Assembly (NCBI RefSeq): GCF_007830445.1
Contig: NZ_VLKR01000003.1
Span: forward strand, 1-64,000
Direction: 5' to 3'
Length of the DNA stretch: 64,000 nucleotides
From: Sphingobacterium siyangense
Lineage (GTDB): Bacteria > Bacteroidota > Bacteroidia > Sphingobacteriales > Sphingobacteriaceae
Positions 1-8,015 of the stretch are shown here, piece after piece. Every line of letters starts with the position of its first letter. The first letter of the stretch is position 1. The position numbers and the translations under genes were made by a program. A model generated the notes under the pieces. The model saw nothing but the letters and a program-made list of their open reading frames with translations. It did no database searches and was not told the origin of the DNA.

Positions 1-132
1 TGAAGTTTTTGATTCCAACTATTTACATAATCAGAATTCTTTTTTTATATCTCTGATCTTGGATCGAATTGAACGAATTACTTGAATTTGTTCATGACTT
101 TCGTTTGTCTACTCGTCACGCTTACATGATTG

Positions 133-152
133 TGTTTTCTTAAAGAACTTTT
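133..152 (-). promoter_or_regulatory. boxA-like antitermination site
   Basis: The minus strand reads AAAGTTCTTTAAGAAAACAC, close to the bacterial boxA core (GCTCTTTAACA). It lies about 90 nt downstream of the nearer promoter, where NusB/NusE would load to stop premature termination of rRNA transcription. The match is imperfect and the role is inferred. Confidence 0.45.
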
Positions 153-241
153 CTCGCTTCAACTTCCGTATCCGCTTTATTCCGATAGGCATTGCGCCCC
201 TCTTTATCGTTTTGTTTTTCCCTTCGTTTCCGTCGGGACTG

Positions 242-271
242 CAAAGGTAGAAATCTTTTCTGAACTTCCAA
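242..271 (-). promoter_or_regulatory. Proximal rRNA-type promoter
   Basis: On the minus strand a -33 TTG (269-271) is separated by exactly 19 nt from a -7 TACCTTTG (242-249). This is a full match to the Bacteroidota primary sigma consensus TTG-N19-TAnnTTTG. Transcription should start near 238 and run out of the left edge of the window. Confidence 0.75.
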
Positions 272-393
272 AAACTTTTTGAAGTTTTTTTTTCTTTTCT
301 CTTTTTTCGATTTCCGCGTTTAACTCTCGTTAAACCCTTCTTTTTTCATGATCCCTTCTTTCGAAGTAACCGTCCCTCCCTTGCGGAGTGGTG

Positions 394-425
394 CAAAGAT
401 AGGGAGTTTTCGGGCAAACTTCCAA
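394..425 (-). promoter_or_regulatory. Distal rRNA-type promoter
   Basis: A second promoter on the minus strand has TTG (423-425), a 21-nt spacer and TATCTTTG (394-401). It shares TTGGAAGTT at its -33 region with the proximal promoter, so the two look like a duplicated pair firing the same transcript. The expected start is near 390. Confidence 0.6.
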
Positions 426-479
426 GCCTTTTGTTCTTATTATTTTCATTTTGCCCTTAACTGCCTGTAACGGTGCGAG

Positions 480-720
480 ATTCTTTTTCATTTTAGCGAC
501 GGAAGCTGCAGAGGGAGGCGAAAAAAGGCTGATCCTGCACCCGAAATGGGTACAGGGAAGTCCAAGGTACCGTGAAATGGGCTCCCCCGAGGTTTAACGG
601 AGGGATTTCTGTACCGGCGGCAGGGGCAAACATAAGCAGCCGGGACCGGGGATAGCGGAAAGATGGCAGAACACAGGAGGCCGGAATACATTATTTATAG
701 CTATACTTTCTTACCTGTTT
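480..720. other. Gene-free GC-rich stretch
   Basis: Open frames here are short and have low-complexity, proline- and arginine-rich translations that resemble no protein. The stretch is visibly richer in G+C than the flanking genes. I see no tRNA cloverleaf, promoter or transposase remnant. Together with the next two features it forms the upstream flank of the rRNA promoters. Confidence 0.5.
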
Positions 721-722
721 AC

Positions 723-832
723 TTAGGGTTAGTTTAGGGTTTAGTTAGGGTTAGTTTAGGTATAGTATAGGTATAAGCTAATCAAAACCTAACTTAATGC
801 TAAGCTAAGTATAAACAAAAGCTAAACTAAAG
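723..832. repeat. Degenerate 11-bp tandem array, TTAGGG-like then CTAAnC-like
   Basis: The sequence divides into ten consecutive 11-bp units. The left five begin at 723, 734, 745, 756 and 767 and read like TTAGGGTTAGT drifting to ATAGGTATAAG. The right five begin at 778, 789, 800, 811 and 822 and read like CTAACTTAATG or CTAAACTAAAG, close to the complement of the left half. TTAGTTTAG in the left half can pair with CTAAACTAA at 822-830, so the array could also fold into an imperfect hairpin. The 11-bp step is close to one helical turn, which would put the TA-rich steps on one face of the DNA. No coding function is apparent. Confidence 0.75.
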
Positions 833-984
833 AATAAGAAGTTCAGAATTATTTTTATCGAGAGGGTAACTAGGGGTCTGCTCGGAGGTAGGCCTCCGGC
901 TGCCGCGCAGGGTCTGCGGGAACCTCCTGTTCCGCTCTCCCCATCGGCTTCGTACCATGTTCGGGGAAGATTTGCACTGACTCC

Positions 985-1017
985 GTGTTTTGTCCGTGTT
1001 GAGTCCGTGTTCCGTCC
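985..1017. repeat. Three 11-bp GTGTTNNGTCC units
   Basis: GTGTTTTGTCC, GTGTTGAGTCC and GTGTTCCGTCC follow each other without a gap, differing only at the two central bases. A further pair with the same 11-bp step occurs at 1124-1142, where AGCTCAAC is repeated. These lie in a GC-rich intergenic block (about 870-1246) with no convincing gene. They could belong to a dispersed intergenic repeat or a protein-binding array. Confidence 0.7.
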
Positions 1018-1246
1018 GACCCCGACATGGAGACAGAACCCGCTTACGATGGACACACCTTGCTCACAGGGCGAACCTAAGACCTAGTTAAGCCAATTCA
1101 GGACCCATTAAGAGTCGAACGCGAGCTCAACAGCAGCTCAACCGCTTGCCCCCAGAAATATCGAAGTATTGCCGAAAGACACCAGACACTCGGACTCGCA
1201 TAGGATACATGAGCCTAAAAGCTCCGTTCCGCAACAAAAGTTTACA
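1018..1246. other. Intergenic remainder left of gcdH, no gene seen
   Basis: This block has stops in all frames at short intervals and no promoter aimed at the flanking gene, which is transcribed toward it. No intrinsic terminator for gcdH is visible. The AGCTCAAC direct repeat (1124-1131 and 1135-1142) is the only structure I see. Confidence 0.4.
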
Positions 1247-2419
1247 TTACGAAAAAGCGTTCAACCCCGTAATATCTTGTCCCGTGATTAATAAATGAAT
1301 ATCATGTGTCCCTTCATAGGTAACTACAGACTCTAGGTTCATCATATGCCGCATAATAGGAAAATCACCCACTATCCCCATTCCGCCAAGGATCTGCCTG
1401 GATTCACGCGCAATCTGCAGCGCCATATTCACATTGTTCCGCTTTGCCATGGAGATTTGCTGTGGAGTAGCACGTCCCTCATTTTTGAGCTGCCCTAAAC
1501 GCCACGACAACAACTGCGCCTTGGTAATTTCCGTCAGAAATTCCGCTAGCTTCTTTTGCTGCAATTGAAAACCAGCAATTGGTTTATCAAACTGATGTCG
1601 CTCCAAAGCGTATTGAACCGCAGTTTCATAACAGTCTATTGCTGCTCCGATCACTCCCCATGAAATTCCATAGCGGGCCGAATTCAAACAGGAAAGCGGT
1701 CCACGCATTGAATTTACAGCAGGAAGCACATTTTCCGCAGGGATATAAACATCATGAAAAACCAATTCCCCTGTTTTGGAAGCGCGCAAAGACCATTTAT
1801 GCAGGGTCTCTGGCGTTTCAAAACCAGCCATTCCACGTTCAACAATTACTCCCCGCACCTTTCCGGCCTCATCTCGTGCCCAAACGACAGCAATATCGCA
1901 GACAGGCGAATTTGTAATCCACATTTTGGCTCCATTCAATAAAAAACCATCTCCTTTTGCCGTCAATTTCGTTTCCATTCCCCCCGGATCAGATCCATGA
2001 TTAGGCTCAGTAAGCCCAAAAGAACCGACCAACTCGCCCGATGCTAACCCTGGTAAATATTTACGACGCTGCTCCTCGCTGCCATAGGTATAAATCGGAA
2101 ACATCACCAAAGAGGATTGCACCGATGCCGCCGAACGAATTGCCGAATCACCGGCTTCCAATTCCTGCATAATCAAGCCATAGGAAATCTGATCCAATCC
2201 CGCCCCGCCATATTCAGCAGGAATATAAGGCCCTAAAGCTCCAATTGCTCCCAATTTAGGCATCAATCCCGCAATAGCACGGTGCTCCTGCGCCGCGTCT
2301 TCAATGAAAGGCTTAATCTCTGTGTTCACAAAATCACGGACAGACTGCCGTATCAGTTTATGTTCTTCGGACAATAAATCGTCCACCTGGTAATAATCGA
2401 TATTAATTTGTTTGATCAT
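1247..2419 (-). CDS. gcdH: Glutaryl-CoA dehydrogenase (acyl-CoA dehydrogenase family)
   Basis: This flavoenzyme would oxidise and decarboxylate glutaryl-CoA to crotonyl-CoA, a late step of lysine breakdown. The 390-residue protein has the normal family length. The segment RSAASVQSSLVM at residues 95-106 matches the signature that separates glutaryl-CoA dehydrogenases from other acyl-CoA dehydrogenases and includes the substrate-binding Arg95. FGLTEPNHGSD at 134-144 is the flavin-binding motif, and Glu369 in TYEGTHDIH is the expected catalytic base. It is divergent from ALDH7 and lysine aminotransferase genes, which fits a lysine-catabolic role. Electrons would pass to an electron-transfer flavoprotein not encoded here. 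Another short-chain acyl-CoA dehydrogenase is less likely. Confidence 0.9.
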   Translation of the reverse strand: MIKQINIDYYQVDDLLSEEHKLIRQSVRDFVNTEIKPFIEDAAQEHRAIAGLMPKLGAIGALGPYIPAEYGGAGLDQISYGLIMQELEAGDSAIRSAASVQSSLVMFPIYTYGSEEQRRKYLPGLASGELVGSFGLTEPNHGSDPGGMETKLTAKGDGFLLNGAKMWITNSPVCDIAVVWARDEAGKVRGVIVERGMAGFETPETLHKWSLRASKTGELVFHDVYIPAENVLPAVNSMRGPLSCLNSARYGISWGVIGAAIDCYETAVQYALERHQFDKPIAGFQLQQKKLAEFLTEITKAQLLSWRLGQLKNEGRATPQQISMAKRNNVNMALQIARESRQILGGMGIVGDFPIMRHMMNLESVVTYEGTHDIHLLITGQDITGLNAFS

Positions 2420-2437
2420 GATATAGTCTACATTAGC

Positions 2438-2452
2438 TTATCTAAGATAACG
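2438..2452. promoter_or_regulatory. Possible operator between divergent lysine genes
   Basis: TTATC and GATAA arms flank a three-base centre in the 125-bp gap between the divergent gcdH and ALDH7 genes. A palindrome in a shared control region suggests a repressor or Lrp-type site, but no regulator gene is adjacent and the motif is short. Confidence 0.25.
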
Positions 2453-2544
2453 ATTATTTTTCACTGAACAATATTCAGCACAAACTTGTCAATAAAAAAT
2501 TTATTTCATATATTTAAACTATTCCACGAATAAAATAAACCATT

Positions 2545-4074
2545 ATGATAAAAGCAGCGCTTAAAACACTTGGAATATCTTCTCAGAATTTAGGATCATC
2601 AACTGGACAACAATGGTTTTCCGAGGGTAAAGAATTCGAATCCTTTTCACCTGTCGATGGAAAGCTCATCGCAAAAATAAAAGGCAGCAATCGTCAGGAC
2701 TACGAAGCGGTCATTAAGCAAGCCGGAGATGCTTTTTTACAATGGCGCCTACTACCTGCCCCAAAAAGAGGAGATATCGTTCGCCAATTGGGTGACAAGC
2801 TCCGTGAACTTAAACCCATTCTCGGAAAATTAGTTTCCTATGAAATGGGTAAATCTTACCAAGAAGGCATGGGGGAAGTGCAAGAGATGATCGATATCTG
2901 CGACTTCGCGTTAGGCCTATCTCGCCAACTGTATGGTAACACCATCCATTCGGAACGCCCCGGGCACCGCATGTACGACCAATATCATCCTTTGGGCGTT
3001 GTAGGTATTATTACAGCATTTAACTTTCCGGTGGCGGTATGGGCATGGAACACCGCCCTCGCACTGGTCTGCGGCAACACTGTCGTCTGGAAACCCAGCG
3101 AAAAAACACCGCTATGTGCCATAGCTTGCCAAAAATTACTTGCAGAAATCCTACACAGCAACGGGCTGCCCGAGGGAATATCCAACCTCGTCATGGGCGA
3201 CAGAGAAGTTGGCGAGTGGCTTTCGGCAGACAACCGCATCGCTTTGATTTCTGCAACAGGATCCACGCGCATGGGAAAAGAAGTCGCCGTCGCCGTAGCA
3301 CAACGCCTCGGTAAAACACTTTTGGAACTCGGTGGAAACAATGCAATCATCGTTACTCCAGACGCAGACTTAAAAATGACCATCATCGGTGCTGTATTTG
3401 GTGCCGTAGGTACAGCCGGACAACGCTGTACAAGCACCCGAAGACTTATTATCCATGAGCACATTTATGACAATGTCAAAAAACAACTGACCAAAGCTTA
3501 TGGTCAGTTAAAAATTGGTGACCCTTTGGACACGAAAAATCATGTAGGACCATTGATTGACAAAGCCGCCGTAAAATCATACTTAAACGCACTGGACAAA
3601 ATTAAAACACAGGGGGGAAAAATGCTGATCAAGGGAAAGGTACTTGAAGGCAAGGGCTATGAAAGTGGCTGTTATGTACAGCCTGTTATTGCCGAAGTCG
3701 AAAATCATTATGAAATCGTACAGCATGAGACCTTTGCCCCTATCCTTTACTTAATCAAATACAAGGGAGATATCAGTGCGGCCATAGACCTACAAAACAG
3801 CGTCGCACAGGGATTGTCTTCTGCCGTCATGACGAACAACCTACGGGAAGCCGAGCTATTTCTGAGTGCTGCTGGCTCTGATTGCGGTATCGCCAACGTC
3901 AATATCGGCACATCAGGAGCCGAAATCGGAGGTGCTTTTGGAGGCGAAAAGGAGACTGGCGGAGGTCGGGAATCTGGGTCAGATGCCTGGAAAGCCTATA
4001 TGCGCCGTCAGACAAATACCATCAATTATACGACTGACCTACCTTTGGCACAAGGTATCAAATTTGATTTATAA
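2545..4074 (+). CDS. amaB: ALDH7-family dehydrogenase (aminoadipate semialdehyde dehydrogenase)
   Basis: The 509-residue protein belongs to the antiquitin-like aldehyde dehydrogenases. These oxidise alpha-aminoadipate semialdehyde, in equilibrium with piperideine-6-carboxylate, to alpha-aminoadipate using NAD. Visible features are the NAD-binding core with SATGSTRMG, the general base Glu261 in LLELGGNNA and the catalytic Cys295 in GQRCTSTRR. The gene ends 19 nt before the lysine 6-aminotransferase gene that makes its substrate, so the two are probably cotranscribed. The pairing supports the substrate assignment. Without it, the sequence alone would support only an ALDH7-type enzyme. Confidence 0.88.
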   Translation: MIKAALKTLGISSQNLGSSTGQQWFSEGKEFESFSPVDGKLIAKIKGSNRQDYEAVIKQAGDAFLQWRLLPAPKRGDIVRQLGDKLRELKPILGKLVSYEMGKSYQEGMGEVQEMIDICDFALGLSRQLYGNTIHSERPGHRMYDQYHPLGVVGIITAFNFPVAVWAWNTALALVCGNTVVWKPSEKTPLCAIACQKLLAEILHSNGLPEGISNLVMGDREVGEWLSADNRIALISATGSTRMGKEVAVAVAQRLGKTLLELGGNNAIIVTPDADLKMTIIGAVFGAVGTAGQRCTSTRRLIIHEHIYDNVKKQLTKAYGQLKIGDPLDTKNHVGPLIDKAAVKSYLNALDKIKTQGGKMLIKGKVLEGKGYESGCYVQPVIAEVENHYEIVQHETFAPILYLIKYKGDISAAIDLQNSVAQGLSSAVMTNNLREAELFLSAAGSDCGIANVNIGTSGAEIGGAFGGEKETGGGRESGSDAWKAYMRRQTNTINYTTDLPLAQGIKFDL

Positions 4075-4093
4075 ACCATTTACACACAAAATT

Positions 4094-5383
4094 ATGAGCA
4101 ACGTACATGAAAGATTAAGCAAACATATATTGGCCGATGGATTTCCTTTGGTTATGGATATGGAAAAATCCCATGGTTCTTATGTCGTGGATGAAAATGG
4201 GGATGAATACCTCGATATGTTCAGTATGTTTGCTTCTATGGCCGTGGGTTACAATCATCCACATTTGGTCAAACAACGTGACTTCTTAGGCAAAATGGCC
4301 GTCAATAAGCCAGCCATGTCTGATATTTACCCAAAAGAGTTTGCTGATTTTGTCGACACTTTTGACCGCGTAGCCATACCGAAAGAACTCTCCTATGCCT
4401 TTTTCATATCAGGCGGAACACTCGCCGTGGAAAATGCTTTAAAAGCTGCCTTTGACTGGAAAACAAGGCTTAATTTTGCACAGGGAATACAAAAGGAAGC
4501 CAGCCAGGTCATTCACTTTAAACAGGCTTTTCATGGCAGATCCGGTTATACCCTGTCCTTAACAAATACACAAGACCCCAGAAAATACCTTTATTTTCCA
4601 AAGTTCAACTGGCCACGCATTACCAATCCGAAGTTGAGCTACCCCTTAACAAGCGAACATATTGAGCAGACCATTACTTTGGAGGAAAAGGCTGTCTCAG
4701 AAATACGCCAAGCCCTTGCCGCCAACCCCAACGATATCGCCTGTATCATTATTGAACCGATACAGGGCGAAGGTGGCGACAACCATTTTCGAAAGGAATT
4801 TTTCGTACAGCTTCGTCAAATCTGTGATGAAAATCAGATCCTATTGATTTTTGACGAAGTACAGACCGGATTGGGTATTACGGGGAAAATGTGGGCTTAC
4901 CAACATTACAACGTAATTCCCGATATCATTGCCTTCGGCAAAAAAGCACAGGTATGTGGTATACTGGCGAGTAAGGAAAAATTTGATCAGGTGGAACATC
5001 ATGTCTTTAAAGAGTCCAGTCGTATCAATTCAACATTTGGTGGTGATTTTATGGATATGCTCCGCTTTAAATTAATTCTTGAAGTCATAGAACAAGAAAA
5101 TCTCGTTCAAAATGCAGCAGAAAAAGGGCACTATCTACAAGATAAGCTCCAGGAACTGCTAGTGAAAAAACCGCAGCTGTCCAATTTACGAGGAGAGGGT
5201 TTATTCGTTGCATTGGATTTCACATCGGAAGCTGCACGCAATGAATTTATCAAAAATGCCTATGCAAATAAACTGATTATGTTAGGCTGTGGAGAGAAAA
5301 GTATACGTTTTAGACCGCACCTTAATGTGAGTTATGAGGATATCAATAAAACGATAGCAATTATAGAAAAGAGTATTTCCTAA
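4094..5383 (+). CDS. lat: L-lysine 6-aminotransferase
   Basis: This PLP enzyme moves the epsilon-amino group of lysine to 2-oxoglutarate, giving alpha-aminoadipate semialdehyde. The start chosen is the ATG at 4094, just after the ALDH7 stop. The frame is open further upstream inside ALDH7, but that stretch is a shadow. The protein is then 429 residues. Class III aminotransferase features are FFISGGTLAVENALKAA for cofactor phosphate binding, IFDEVQTGLG with the PLP-ring aspartate, and AFGKKAQVCG holding the Schiff-base lysine at 283 or 284. The KKAQVCG context is typical of lysine 6-aminotransferases. It ends in a strong bidirectional terminator. Confidence 0.9.
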   Translation: MSNVHERLSKHILADGFPLVMDMEKSHGSYVVDENGDEYLDMFSMFASMAVGYNHPHLVKQRDFLGKMAVNKPAMSDIYPKEFADFVDTFDRVAIPKELSYAFFISGGTLAVENALKAAFDWKTRLNFAQGIQKEASQVIHFKQAFHGRSGYTLSLTNTQDPRKYLYFPKFNWPRITNPKLSYPLTSEHIEQTITLEEKAVSEIRQALAANPNDIACIIIEPIQGEGGDNHFRKEFFVQLRQICDENQILLIFDEVQTGLGITGKMWAYQHYNVIPDIIAFGKKAQVCGILASKEKFDQVEHHVFKESSRINSTFGGDFMDMLRFKLILEVIEQENLVQNAAEKGHYLQDKLQELLVKKPQLSNLRGEGLFVALDFTSEAARNEFIKNAYANKLIMLGCGEKSIRFRPHLNVSYEDINKTIAIIEKSIS

Positions 5384-5437
5384 AAAATAAGCAATGCTAA
5401 AAAGCTTCAATGTAGCCTATAGTATTGCTTATTTTTT
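5383..5437. terminator. Bidirectional terminator between lat and the SUFU gene
   Basis: AAAAATAAGCAAT (5383-5395) pairs with ATTGCTTATTTTT (5424-5436). Runs of A before and T after let it work for both converging genes. Confidence 0.75.
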
Positions 5438-5443
5438 TATAAA

Positions 5444-6241
5444 CTATCTATCTCTACATACATTGGGACGGTCAATATCGACCAGTTCTGAAATTCCATA
5501 CTCATCAAACAGGTCTAAGAGTGCATCTGTACCCTCTTCAAGTTTGTAATCCATCTCTTCTTTATATACAGGGATCATTGCATAAAAATTGATCAGATTA
5601 CCATCTTTGGTCTTTAACTCCAAAAATTCCTCATCAAAACTTAGCATAGGTGGAAGCAGCAACATACAACCGAAACCTGTATTTGCAATATCCTCGGCTT
5701 CCATCCCATTGGGAATGGTATGCCCATATCCCAACCAGGTTTTGTACTCATGTGGAAACCGCGCTAATCTTTTCAAAAAGTAGACCGGCCAATAATTGTT
5801 GTCATCCTGAAATTCCTCTTCTCCGATCTTCCAATCTGCGGGCAACACGACCATCAGCTCCGCCCGTTCATAAGACTCTTTGTTTTCCACTTCATCTGGA
5901 ACATGCATAGCCAAATCACTCATGCCTGAAGTAACCAATATATGGAATGGATAGTTTGCACTTGGTTTAATCCAATGCACATCGATATGAACAAGTTCGG
6001 AGATAATTTCATGGAACACCATATCGGGTTCGGCAATATATTTGGTCAAATGCTCCTCGATTTCATCCAGATAAACACATTGTACCTCCGGAAATAGGTT
6101 TTTTGGATCCTTATCATCAGATTGATCTTCATAACGGTAGACCGTAGACCCTCCAGCAGTAATTTCTGTATCTTTTTTTTCGGACGGAGATTCTTCCTCT
6201 TCGCCGCTCATAATTTTTTTGACTTTATCCCAAAATGACAT
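5444..6241 (-). CDS. Suppressor-of-fused (SUFU) domain protein
   Basis: The 265-residue protein has an acidic, charged N-terminal tail (residues 1-50) and then a SUFU-type domain. Features matching the family are HIDVHWIKPS, the segment FHILVTSGMSDLAM, the ERAELMVVLPADW strand, WPVYFLKRLARFPHEYKTWLG, and late TGFGCMLLLPP. Bacterial SUFU proteins are often found as immunity proteins or in polymorphic-toxin loci, but no toxin gene is adjacent here. The N-terminal SFWDKVKKIMSG could be an amphipathic helix. There is no signal peptide, so it is probably cytoplasmic. The biological role is unknown. Confidence 0.8.
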   Translation of the reverse strand: MSFWDKVKKIMSGEEEESPSEKKDTEITAGGSTVYRYEDQSDDKDPKNLFPEVQCVYLDEIEEHLTKYIAEPDMVFHEIISELVHIDVHWIKPSANYPFHILVTSGMSDLAMHVPDEVENKESYERAELMVVLPADWKIGEEEFQDDNNYWPVYFLKRLARFPHEYKTWLGYGHTIPNGMEAEDIANTGFGCMLLLPPMLSFDEEFLELKTKDGNLINFYAMIPVYKEEMDYKLEEGTDALLDLFDEYGISELVDIDRPNVCRDR

Positions 6242-6289
6242 ATTATCTTATAAATGGTGAAAATTTTAGCGATTATTTTCTATTCAAAT

Positions 6290-6739
6290 TTATTCAATTA
6301 CAGCTACTACAGGCTGTCTAAATCTTGTTTTAACTGGTTTTCCTTTGACCTGTCCCGGCATCCATTGTGGCGATCTGCGCATAGCAGACAACACAGCCTT
6401 TGCAAACTCGGGACTCACTTTATCGGGATTCTCGATTTCAATATTACAGATCGCTCCATCTTCACAAACAATAAATTTCAGCATTGCCGTCTGCCGAGAT
6501 CCATATTTTGCATAGGCCACACTGTCCATTGCCCTGATTGTTCCCGACAAATCCAGGTTATTTTGCAAAAATCTGGACCAGGCCACCACCCCGCCCTTGA
6601 AATAGGGAAAATCATCAACGTGCTGTGCAATACTGTCTGCAGGAATATCCCGTTTAGCAATCACTTGTGCACTTGCAGAAGTACACAATACCATAAAAAG
6701 TAGAATTGAAAAAAAAGTCTTAAATCCAGTTAAATACAT
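6290..6739 (-). CDS. Secreted TonB C-terminal-like protein
   Basis: This 149-residue protein starts with a clear signal peptide (about residues 1-25, ending SASAQ). The mature part has FPYFKGGVVAWSRFLQNNL, then AMLKFIVCEDGAICNIEIENP and a C-terminal MRRSPQWMPGQVKGKPVKTRFRQPV. That is the order and spacing of the TonB C-terminal domain seen in many Bacteroidota periplasmic proteins (usually GGxxAxxxxLxxN, VxFxVxxDGxIxxV, PxWxPGxxxGxPV). There is no transmembrane-anchored TonB body or proline-rich linker, so it is unlikely to be an energy transducer. It probably acts as a free periplasmic domain of unknown partner. Confidence 0.75.
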   Translation of the reverse strand: MYLTGFKTFFSILLFMVLCTSASAQVIAKRDIPADSIAQHVDDFPYFKGGVVAWSRFLQNNLDLSGTIRAMDSVAYAKYGSRQTAMLKFIVCEDGAICNIEIENPDKVSPEFAKAVLSAMRRSPQWMPGQVKGKPVKTRFRQPVVAVIE

Positions 6740-6809
6740 AATCTATCCTATCCATAATCGTACCATTTAACGCTTGTATAAGATAATTTATTGCTTTAAA
6801 TCCTCCGGA

Positions 6810-7793
6810 CTAATTGAGCGGCATAGCAACCTCTGCATTAAACGCCCCTGTTTCATCAACAAGAAAACTGATCGGATGCTCCGGATTTTTAATAATCTCG
6901 AATAAAGTCAATCCCCAAGGTTTCCAAAAATTTTCCAAAACTTGGCCATAAGTCTTATTTTGCCAATGATCAAAGATAGGTTTCATCGACATATCCGCTA
7001 ATGGCATAGGTTCAACATAGACTTTTTGCGGGGTGTTTAGATAGGTATAATCTGGCAGACGATTAAATAAGTAGGCTGAATAAAAATAGCGTGCACACAA
7101 TTCTTCAAACTGGATCGGGTGTAATGTTTTGCCCGCAATGACTTTGAGAATATCTTCGTGATAAATATTGTTTGTCGCATTATCTTGAAGACAGGCAACT
7201 ACAGCAAAGTCCTTCATACGGATCGAGAAGATCAATGTATTGATTTCATCACGATACATAAATGTATCCGGTGCATTCTCAACAGGTACAACAACCAATG
7301 AAAATGGGAATGTATTTTCAAACTCCATCGGTACAACCAGAGACTGTAACATCGCATGTAGATTCGTAAAACGCTGTGCAAGCGCCTGAGAAAAGTTCAT
7401 ATCTTCACCAGAAGCTTTTTGCTGCTGAATTCCCGCAAGAATTTCATTAAAAACCACCCCATAGATGATTTTTGTCATCCATTGAAACAATAGTAATGGA
7501 TCCAGCTGTTTGACGGCTTCATAGCCTTGTTCAAACGACTGTTCTACCGCACGCTCCATTTGCTCAATAGCTTCGGCTGCAGCCATGGAACACGGTAGTT
7601 TCAACGATTTGTAAGTAACCAGATTCTCATCCAGCATTTTAAAAGGTTTATCTTCCAATTGAAAAGATTTCATCATCCATACAGGAAACACCTGAATGGA
7701 TTCTTCTTCCGACTGAAGCTTATTCCCTGTTAAAAAACAAATATCTGAATCAAACTGAAATTGTTTGAATGGATTATACAAAGTTGTCGCCAT
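6810..7793 (-). CDS. Conserved hypothetical protein, 327 aa
   Basis: I do not recognise a family. The protein is soluble with no signal peptide or membrane segment. Near the N-terminus it carries DICFLTGNKL, a short Cys-containing motif that in some proteins begins a metal-binding module, but no second cysteine pair completes it. The middle is helical and rich in Glu and Gln (about residues 75-150). The C-terminal half has mixed strands. Codon use and spacing resemble its neighbours, so it looks like a real native gene. It is divergent from the GbsR-type regulator gene 222 bp away. Confidence 0.7.
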   Translation of the reverse strand: MATTLYNPFKQFQFDSDICFLTGNKLQSEEESIQVFPVWMMKSFQLEDKPFKMLDENLVTYKSLKLPCSMAAAEAIEQMERAVEQSFEQGYEAVKQLDPLLLFQWMTKIIYGVVFNEILAGIQQQKASGEDMNFSQALAQRFTNLHAMLQSLVVPMEFENTFPFSLVVVPVENAPDTFMYRDEINTLIFSIRMKDFAVVACLQDNATNNIYHEDILKVIAGKTLHPIQFEELCARYFYSAYLFNRLPDYTYLNTPQKVYVEPMPLADMSMKPIFDHWQNKTYGQVLENFWKPWGLTLFEIIKNPEHPISFLVDETGAFNAEVAMPLN

Positions 7794-8015
7794 AATGCTG
7801 GCAAAGTTAAAACAAATCGAAAAGTCCGCAAGAAAAGCAAATTCTTATTACGATATGGTGACTTGCATTCTTAAACTTATTTTATTTTCAGAAATTATTG
7901 AAAATTCAAAAACTTTAAATACCTTTGATATAGGCAATCACAAAAAGGATGGGAAAGCCGATCGGTTCAATAGTCCGATAAAAATAAATTGAGGTATTGG
8001 CAAAATAAAAGCACG

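Larger units (their letters stand above)
1..390 (-). promoter_or_regulatory. rRNA operon leader (5' of a 16S gene outside the window)
   Basis: Read on the minus strand, this stretch begins at two tandem sigma-type promoters and runs toward position 1 with no open reading frame. It contains a boxA-like antitermination motif and AT-rich spacer sequence, which is the usual arrangement upstream of a Bacteroidota 16S rRNA gene. The 16S sequence itself is not in the window, so the rRNA assignment is an inference from the promoter pair, the boxA-like site and the absence of coding potential. A strong promoter for another stable RNA is the main alternative. Confidence 0.65.

Noticed and set aside
723..832. 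Telomere-like TTAGGG repeat
   Set aside because: TTAGGG occurs only three times, the repeat period is 11 not 6, and the region lies inside a bacterial chromosome next to rRNA promoters.
488..1056. Open frames of 67 and 83 codons in the GC-rich flank
   Set aside because: The translations are Pro/Arg/Ser-rich with no family resemblance, the frames arise in repeat-bearing GC-rich DNA, and no promoter or ribosome-binding site is present.
3866..4093. N-terminal extension of the lysine aminotransferase
   Set aside because: It overlaps the ALDH7 coding sequence, and family members begin at the ATG at 4094.
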